A stretch of DNA of 64,000 nt from Folioceros fuciformis (lineage: Eukaryota > Anthocerotophyta > Anthocerotopsida > Anthocerotales): contig JBNGIO010006337.1 in assembly GCA_049999805.1 (NCBI GenBank), positions 117,457 through 181,456 of the forward strand. Direction: 5' to 3'. Both the position numbers and the translations under genes were made by a program. Of the stretch, positions 59,126 through 64,000 are shown in pieces. A model generated the notes under the pieces. That model was given only the letters and a program-made list of their open reading frames with translations. It did not search any database and was not told where the DNA came from. Position 1 is the first letter of the stretch. Every line of letters starts with the position of its first letter.

Positions 59126-59700
59126 TGGATGGCCTCTTTGTTAATAAGTATGCTTGGCACATTCTTGGCTAGAGGAAGAGATGATCTTCCATTGTACTTT
59201 TTTAACGTTATAAGTGTACTTCAAAGCTTTGTTGGCTTGAGGTAGTATGGCATCTATTTGACTCCTATAAATCTCTATCAATGTCTTCTAACAAGGTAGG
59301 GTGATCCTATTAGTGAAGTTTGAATAAGTTTTTATTTGTACAGAATCGTGGACAAGGGTGCGGGTTGTTTAAGAGGTACGAACATGTGTTATGAGATTTG
59401 CCAATGTGCATACATTTCAATTAGACATACTGCAGGTTTCCAAACTCGAAGAACGTGAACGCCTTGGGTAGATGTGCGCCCCTGTCGCAGTTCGCGTCTG
59501 AAGTTGGAATTTGCTTTGGCTGGTCATGGTCCTCGACTGGAGACGAGCTGATTACCGAGGGCCTGCTTGACAAGTTGCTGCTGAGGTCTTACTGCCGGCA
59601 ATTGGAAACGCGAGATCAGCTTGAGTGGTCGCCAGAGCTTTGCCATCTCCGGTGACTCATCTCAATGGGCCCGAGTGCAGAGGCCAGGTTTACTTGCCCC

Positions 59701-60230
59701 AGAGAGGTGAGGGAATCATGGCAGCAGGGGCGGCTCAAGCAGGCTGCTGAGGGCTTGGGAGTTCTGCTGCAGAGGGACCGCCCAATCTTTGCTTATTGAT
59801 GTGCTGAAAATATGTGGTGAAGAGAGACCTGGTTCTAGGTCGTGGTGATAGCATGGATGTGTGGGCCGTGGTCGTACGTAATCTCTGCACATGTTAACCA
59901 CGGGCAGGCTGAGACGGGCGTGGAACTGTTATCACCCGATGCGCAGGTCAAGTGTGAAGCGAGATGGGGATGTATTCGTGACAGCCCTGCAGGCTTGTGG
60001 AAGAGGAGCGGACTTGAAAACTGGGCAGCAGGACTATGCTGCCGTGTTGGCCAAGGAAGTTGGGCCGCAGCTGTTTGTTTGTGATTCCTTGTTGGACAGG
60101 AATGGAAGGTGTAACAGCTTGGATAAAGCTCCAAGAGTGTGGGATGGACATGGTCACAAGGCTGTGGCGAGGTGGAACACCTTGATAACGGGTTACTTTC
60201 AGCAGGGTACCGCGTCCTTGCCACAGAGGC
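59701..60230 (+). pseudogene. Relic of a PLS-type pentatricopeptide repeat gene
   Basis: Fragments of PLS-class PPR motifs appear in two frames. In one frame (about 59843-59930) VIAWMCGPWSYVISAHVNHG is followed by QAETGVELL, the usual 'VVSWNSLISAYVxHGQAExALEL' pattern. In another frame (about 59950-60210) there is DVFVTALQACGRGADLKTGQ, LFVCDSLLDRNGRCNSLDKA and VARWNTLITGYFQQG, matching the next two PLS repeats. A frameshift joins them, and stop codons precede the first. The second fragment happens to be in frame with the intact P-class PPR gene downstream. Confidence 0.7.
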
Positions 60231-62368
60231 TCTCTGGTCGCAGAGTTTTGCACGGTGTCTTTTCTCTTGTCAGGGAGTTTGCGTCCCATGCAAGACGAGA
60301 AAGGAGGCGACTGCAATTCCAGAAGGGTTATAAGGCCGAGAGTCCACATTGTCTTGGTAATAAAACGAAGACGGTAGGTTTGGGGGCTGGGCAGGATCAC
60401 ATTGATCCGTCGAAGACCATTTCACCTTGGTCAGCTGATGTGAAAATTGAAACTCTTGTCCACATTGTGACTCGAGACAAAGACTGGGGGCCACTTACAG
60501 AACGATCACTGCAGCAGTTACATATGCGTCTTAAGCCTTATCATGTTCGCGAGGTAGTCAAACAGGTGGAAAGCTTAGATTTGGCTTGGAACTTTTTCAA
60601 GTGGGCTGGCGGTCAACCGGAGTATGAACATGACAGTTACACGAAGAATGCAATGGTGAAGAGACTTGGAGAAGCCTGTCGATTTGACGAGCTGATGGTT
60701 GTCTTGGAGACTGTTGAAGGAAAGTGCCAGGAGAAGGATGTGTTTGCCTTCACTACAGCGATGCAATGTCTTGGCAAAGCCAAGAAGCCTGACGCTGCCG
60801 TAGATCTTTTCAAGAGAATGAAACAGCTTGGCTGCCAGCCCGACGGTGTCACGTACAACTGTCTGATCGCCATACTGGTGAAGGGTGGGCGCATCATGGA
60901 TGCACACAGCTGTTATAAGGAGATGCTCACTTCAGGCTATCAGCCTGATGGATACACGTACAGCAGTCTCATCACAAGTTTTGGCAAGTTAGGACAGGTG
61001 GACGAGGCTGTTAAGCTCTTTAAAGAGATGAAGAACCAGGGAGTAGCTCCCAATGTAGTGACTTACTCGTCCATGATGAAAGCCCATTTTGTGGCATGTC
61101 AATACGAAGATGCTTTCAAAATGTTTGAGCTCATGAAGCAGGAGGGTCTTGTGCCGGACGTGGTGGTGTACAATACCCTCATCTCTGGCCTCAGCAAAGA
61201 TGGAAAAGTCGACAGTGCGCTGAAGCTATTTGAGGACATGATGAAGAGTAAGGCTGCGAACCCTGACAGTGCCACTTTCTGCTCGATACTGGATGGGCTT
61301 GCGAAGGTGGGCTACGTGGACGACGCGGTTCGAATATTCAAGGAAATGAAGATTCGACTTCTTCCAGACGTGAAATGCTACAATGCGGTAATGGACGGGC
61401 ACAGACGGACAGGAAGGGTGGAGGATGTCATGTTGTTGTACCGGGAAATGAGACAGGAGCAGGTGGTGGCTGACTTGATCACCTTCAACACTGTCATCGA
61501 CGCCCTGAGCAGGGCGGGCAAGGTGGACGAAGCGTACGTCATGTTCGAGCAGCTCCAACAGGAAGGTTTCACTCCCGACATATTCACATATTCGTCTCTC
61601 ATCGACGCTCTTGCAAAGGCCAGCAAAGTGAGTGAAGCCATGAGTTTTTTCCTCGTTATGAAAGGGAGGGGAGTGGAACCCACCGTGGCCTTGTACCAGG
61701 TGCTGATCGGAGCCCTAGCCAGGTCGGGCCAGGTTACAGAGGCAGTGAAGCTGGCAGACGAGGTGGTGGAAAAAGGATGGGTTTTGGGGGTCATCACTTT
61801 CAACATCTTGATCGACGTGCTGGGCAAGTCGGGGGAAACGGGCAAGGCCTACCATCTGTTCCTGGACATGAAACTGCTGGGCGCAGAGCCCGACGAGTTC
61901 ACTTACAGCAGCCTGCTCTCCTCCCTGTCCAAGGCCGGCAAAAGCGCCGAGGCGCGCAAGTTATTCGAAGAGGCCAAAGTGCGAGGGTTCGCAGACGCGG
62001 GGTTCCACATCCTCATGATTCAGGGCTTCTGTAAAGAGGAACGGTGGCAAGACGCGCTGCAGCTGTACCAGGAGCTGCGGGATTCAGGGTTCATCCCTAG
62101 CGCTTCCCTGTTCTGCGGCCTGTTGACGGGGCTGCAGGACGCCGGGAAGATGGGCGAGGTGACGAGCATGATAGAGGACATGCGGCGGTGCTTGGTGAGC
62201 CCCAACGACGCCTTCTGCAACGCATTTCTCGCGGGCCTGGTGCGGGCAGGGCATGTACAGGAGGCCAGGAAGGTGCTGCGAGATATGGAAGCCAGGGCCA
62301 TGGTTCCGGACAGAGGCATGATGGGAACCATGGGTTTGCTGTTGGACGGTGACGCACCTCGTGAGTAG
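59891..62368 (+). CDS. P-class pentatricopeptide repeat protein, probably organellar
   Basis: The open frame spans 825 codons without introns. From about residue 185 (ADVKIETLVHIVTRDKDWGP) it is a normal P-class PPR protein, with a helical lead (SLDLAWNFFKWA) and roughly 15 canonical 35-residue repeats from about residue 247 to the end, such as PDGVTYNCLIAILVKGGRIMD and PDIFTYSSLIDALAKASKVSE. There is no E, DYW or SMR domain. PPR proteins bind specific RNAs in chloroplasts or mitochondria. Residues 21-106 are instead a piece of decayed PLS-type repeats, so the true start is doubtful: it may be a later ATG (for example 60524) or an upstream exon spliced in past the relic. Without that exon no targeting peptide is obvious. 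Fifth and last residues of the repeats often show N/D, S/D and T/D-type pairs. Confidence 0.88.
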   Translation: MLTTGRLRRAWNCYHPMRRSSVKRDGDVFVTALQACGRGADLKTGQQDYAAVLAKEVGPQLFVCDSLLDRNGRCNSLDKAPRVWDGHGHKAVARWNTLITGYFQQGTASLPQRLSGRRVLHGVFSLVREFASHARRERRRLQFQKGYKAESPHCLGNKTKTVGLGAGQDHIDPSKTISPWSADVKIETLVHIVTRDKDWGPLTERSLQQLHMRLKPYHVREVVKQVESLDLAWNFFKWAGGQPEYEHDSYTKNAMVKRLGEACRFDELMVVLETVEGKCQEKDVFAFTTAMQCLGKAKKPDAAVDLFKRMKQLGCQPDGVTYNCLIAILVKGGRIMDAHSCYKEMLTSGYQPDGYTYSSLITSFGKLGQVDEAVKLFKEMKNQGVAPNVVTYSSMMKAHFVACQYEDAFKMFELMKQEGLVPDVVVYNTLISGLSKDGKVDSALKLFEDMMKSKAANPDSATFCSILDGLAKVGYVDDAVRIFKEMKIRLLPDVKCYNAVMDGHRRTGRVEDVMLLYREMRQEQVVADLITFNTVIDALSRAGKVDEAYVMFEQLQQEGFTPDIFTYSSLIDALAKASKVSEAMSFFLVMKGRGVEPTVALYQVLIGALARSGQVTEAVKLADEVVEKGWVLGVITFNILIDVLGKSGETGKAYHLFLDMKLLGAEPDEFTYSSLLSSLSKAGKSAEARKLFEEAKVRGFADAGFHILMIQGFCKEERWQDALQLYQELRDSGFIPSASLFCGLLTGLQDAGKMGEVTSMIEDMRRCLVSPNDAFCNAFLAGLVRAGHVQEARKVLRDMEARAMVPDRGMMGTMGLLLDGDAPRE

Positions 62369-63255
62369 CGTGCGGAGCAGACTGGGGACACGGGCCTCCG
62401 CTGATTCGATTCCCAGGCCCGCTGTCCACTGGCCGGGCCGGCCCTTGTCCGACGAGCCGCCCGGAAGCTTCGCGGTATTACTGGGTTGAGGAAATAGCGG
62501 GTGAAAGGCCGCCGGCGCCTTGGTCCCGTGATGGCACGAGCGAATTGCCGTGCTCCTTGTCATGCACGTGGTGGCATTGCGTGCGAAGCCCGGCGCTGCA
62601 TCGGATTTCCGTTGCCCGCTGCCAATGGCTGGCGGGGAATTGCCGCACATGGGCGGGCGATGGGTCTCAGGCCCAGGATGTGCCAAAGAGAGGTGGAGGA
62701 ATGCGCCAGTGCTGGGTTCCACGTGTAACAAGAGACGAGACCAATTTGGTAATGGTGAGTCAGGAAACGCGGCCATCCCTTGCTCCTTCCAAGCTCCCGT
62801 ACCTATCAGATATTGTTGGAGAGTGTGGGGGTCACACAGGCAGGGCAGGCCCCACACGCATTGCTTTTTGGTCTTTTGGGCTAGGATGTTCTCTGACGAT
62901 GAGAACAGGCGTTTTGGCTCCTGCGGAATAGAAATATTCATAAGCTAATGGACTAGGCGCTGCACACGAGAATGGCATGGACTTATCGCGACGAAGAGAT
63001 ACTCCCGCAAGGGCACGTCGTCTCTGAATTACATACCATGGGGACATATGGCAGCCATGAGAACGGGTACCACAACAAAGAATCAGGATTTTGTGTTGGA
63101 CTGCACATGCTAGGTCAGCTGCCAAAATTCAAGATTCCAAAGACTTCTCTAAGACAGAGATTTGACCAGGAATTCCGACCCACAACCGTACCTCCCATGG
63201 CAGGAAGGCGAGCTACAATGACGCGGCCGAAGTTCGGTTTCTCGACACGGGATTG
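62369..63255. other. Intergenic between PPR and JAZ 3' ends
   Basis: About 890 bp between convergent genes. A plus-strand frame of 95 codons (62972-63259) overlaps the end of the JAZ gene by four bases; its composition is mixed and it matches nothing I know, so I do not call it a gene. Confidence 0.4.
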
Positions 63256-63993
63256 TTAGTGAATTTGCAGTTGCTGTAGATGCTGGGAATTGGAGGACAA
63301 GGGATTGCTGGTGGCATCCGGGGTTTCATTCCCCACACCAGGATCGGTGCCGACGCGCAATGCACGAGCCGGGGTAGAAATTCCCTGCTCCTCGCGGGCG
63401 GGTCCGGGTGTCTGCTGCCGGGCAGGCAGGGAGGAAGGGGATGAGGATTCGCTGCGCCCCGGGGATGCGGTCCGTTGTTGAGGAGGTGAGAGAGGGCGCA
63501 TACGGGCTCCAGAATCGCTTGGACTGGAACCTCGCATGTCGATGTCATAGGGCGCCTTCCCACGTTGCCTGCAGTACACATCGCCAGGACTACAAACAGG
63601 TGAGTCAGTGTAGGCGTGGAGATGGCAAGCGCTGAGGAAGATAGACTGGGTGAAGCCTCACCTACCTCCCTTTTCGTTTCTCCAAAAAGCGAGCTAGTGA
63701 TTGCTTCCGAGCTTGTGGTAGTTCTGCTGAAGGAGGCACGCGTGAGGTGAGACCGGCGCTCAGGGTTTAGGCATAGTATTAGTCAATTAGGGGGGAGTTG
63801 AGGAGCTACCAGGAGTGAAAGGTCTGGCAGTGTGAGACATCCCTGAAGGAATTATCGGGGACGAGCTGAGCGCCGGGGCTGAGGAAGAGGAAGTCGCGAT
63901 AGTGAGGTTGGTGGGTACGGTCGGACTGGATGGGTTCGCTGGTGACATAGTGAACGTGCTCCCACTCGCAGCAAGCAGCATGATTGCACGCGC
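63256..63993 (-). CDS. JAZ: JAZ/TIFY repressor, 3' part only (gene runs off the right edge)
   Basis: Three exons in phase on the minus strand: 63993-63810, 63726-63666 and 63568-63256 (stop). The first begins ARAIMLLAASGS, the end of a TIFY/ZIM domain whose TIFY core lies beyond the window. A Ser/Pro/Thr-rich linker follows, then the Jas motif split by the conserved Jas intron: ELPQARKQSLARFLEKRK, GR and, across the intron, QRGKAPYDIDM. The remainder is a disordered tail (RPLSPPQQRTASPG) ending in LQQLQIH. JAZ proteins repress MYC2-type factors and are degraded through COI1 in response to jasmonate-type ligands. The degron has PQARK, as in the JAZ3/JAZ9 branch, rather than PIARR. The split Jas motif can allow intron retention and stabilised variants. 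N-terminal NT motif and start are not in view. Confidence 0.9.
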
Positions 63994-64000
63994 CTGCAAG

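Larger units (their letters stand above)
58010..59700. other. SNAPC3 upstream region and AT-rich intergenic sequence
   Basis: The first few hundred bases should contain the SNAPC3 promoter. From about 58380 to 59440 the sequence is AT-rich and repeat-bearing. No gene is recognised. Confidence 0.4.

Noticed and set aside
62972-63259. 95-codon plus-strand frame between the PPR and JAZ genes
   Set aside because: It has no recognisable domain and overlaps the JAZ coding end antisense. It could be part of a 3' UTR.

Overview
The window is nuclear DNA of a land plant, most likely a spore-bearing (non-seed) one. It carries plant-only families: a JAZ/TIFY repressor with a Jas motif, an F-box Tubby-like protein, a plastid-type EPSP synthase, an SCPL50-type serine carboxypeptidase, a class III peroxidase and a P-class PPR protein. 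It also carries an apparently complete cAMP-dependent protein kinase (PKA) catalytic subunit, a family kept in algae and in plants with motile sperm but missing from flowering plants. Introns are short (about 60-470 bp), genes are fairly GC-rich, and the spaces between them are AT-rich and full of minisatellites. I cannot name the species.

Layout, left to right. 1-20.3 kb is gene-dense: an ARM-repeat protein (+), a FLIP/FIRRM-like recombination regulator (-), the vacuolar Rab-GEF subunit CCZ1 (-), SCPL50 (-) and a Tubby-like F-box protein (+), whose 5' leader holds a 100-N gap. 20.3-29 kb is AT-rich and repeat-rich, with only transposon debris. 29.06-31.5 kb is the 12-exon PKA catalytic subunit (+), which can be seen only by assembling small exons. 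After a second gap come a Cys-rich metallothionein-like ORF, EPSP synthase (+) and an Eyes-absent-type phosphatase (+). 38.5-45.8 kb is again repeat-rich, with a third gap, a 39-bp minisatellite and a LINE RNase H fragment. 45.8-52.2 kb is a tight minus-strand run: PEX14, SAE1/AOS1 (SUMO E1) and a HOL-type methyltransferase. A class III peroxidase (+) diverges from it. Next come SNAPC3/SRD2 (-), a PPR gene (+) preceded by a decayed PLS-type PPR relic, and the 3' half of a JAZ gene (-) cut by the window end.

The genes are unrelated housekeeping, trafficking, signalling and metabolic functions, as usual for plant nuclear DNA; there is no operon. I assembled exon models by hand from splice signals, phase continuity and recalled family sequences. 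CCZ1 (522 aa), SAE1 (322 aa), EPSPS (521 aa), EYA (431 aa), the Tubby protein (426 aa), the peroxidase (333 aa) and PKA-C (347 aa) close perfectly in phase. FLIP, PEX14 and SNAPC3 keep a few unresolved junctions.

The main points for a second look are the plant PKA-C gene, a 27-bp homopolymer replacing a conserved block of the methyltransferase, a probable one-base homopolymer error in FLIP, two GC-AG introns, and two scaffold gaps whose flanks are duplicated.
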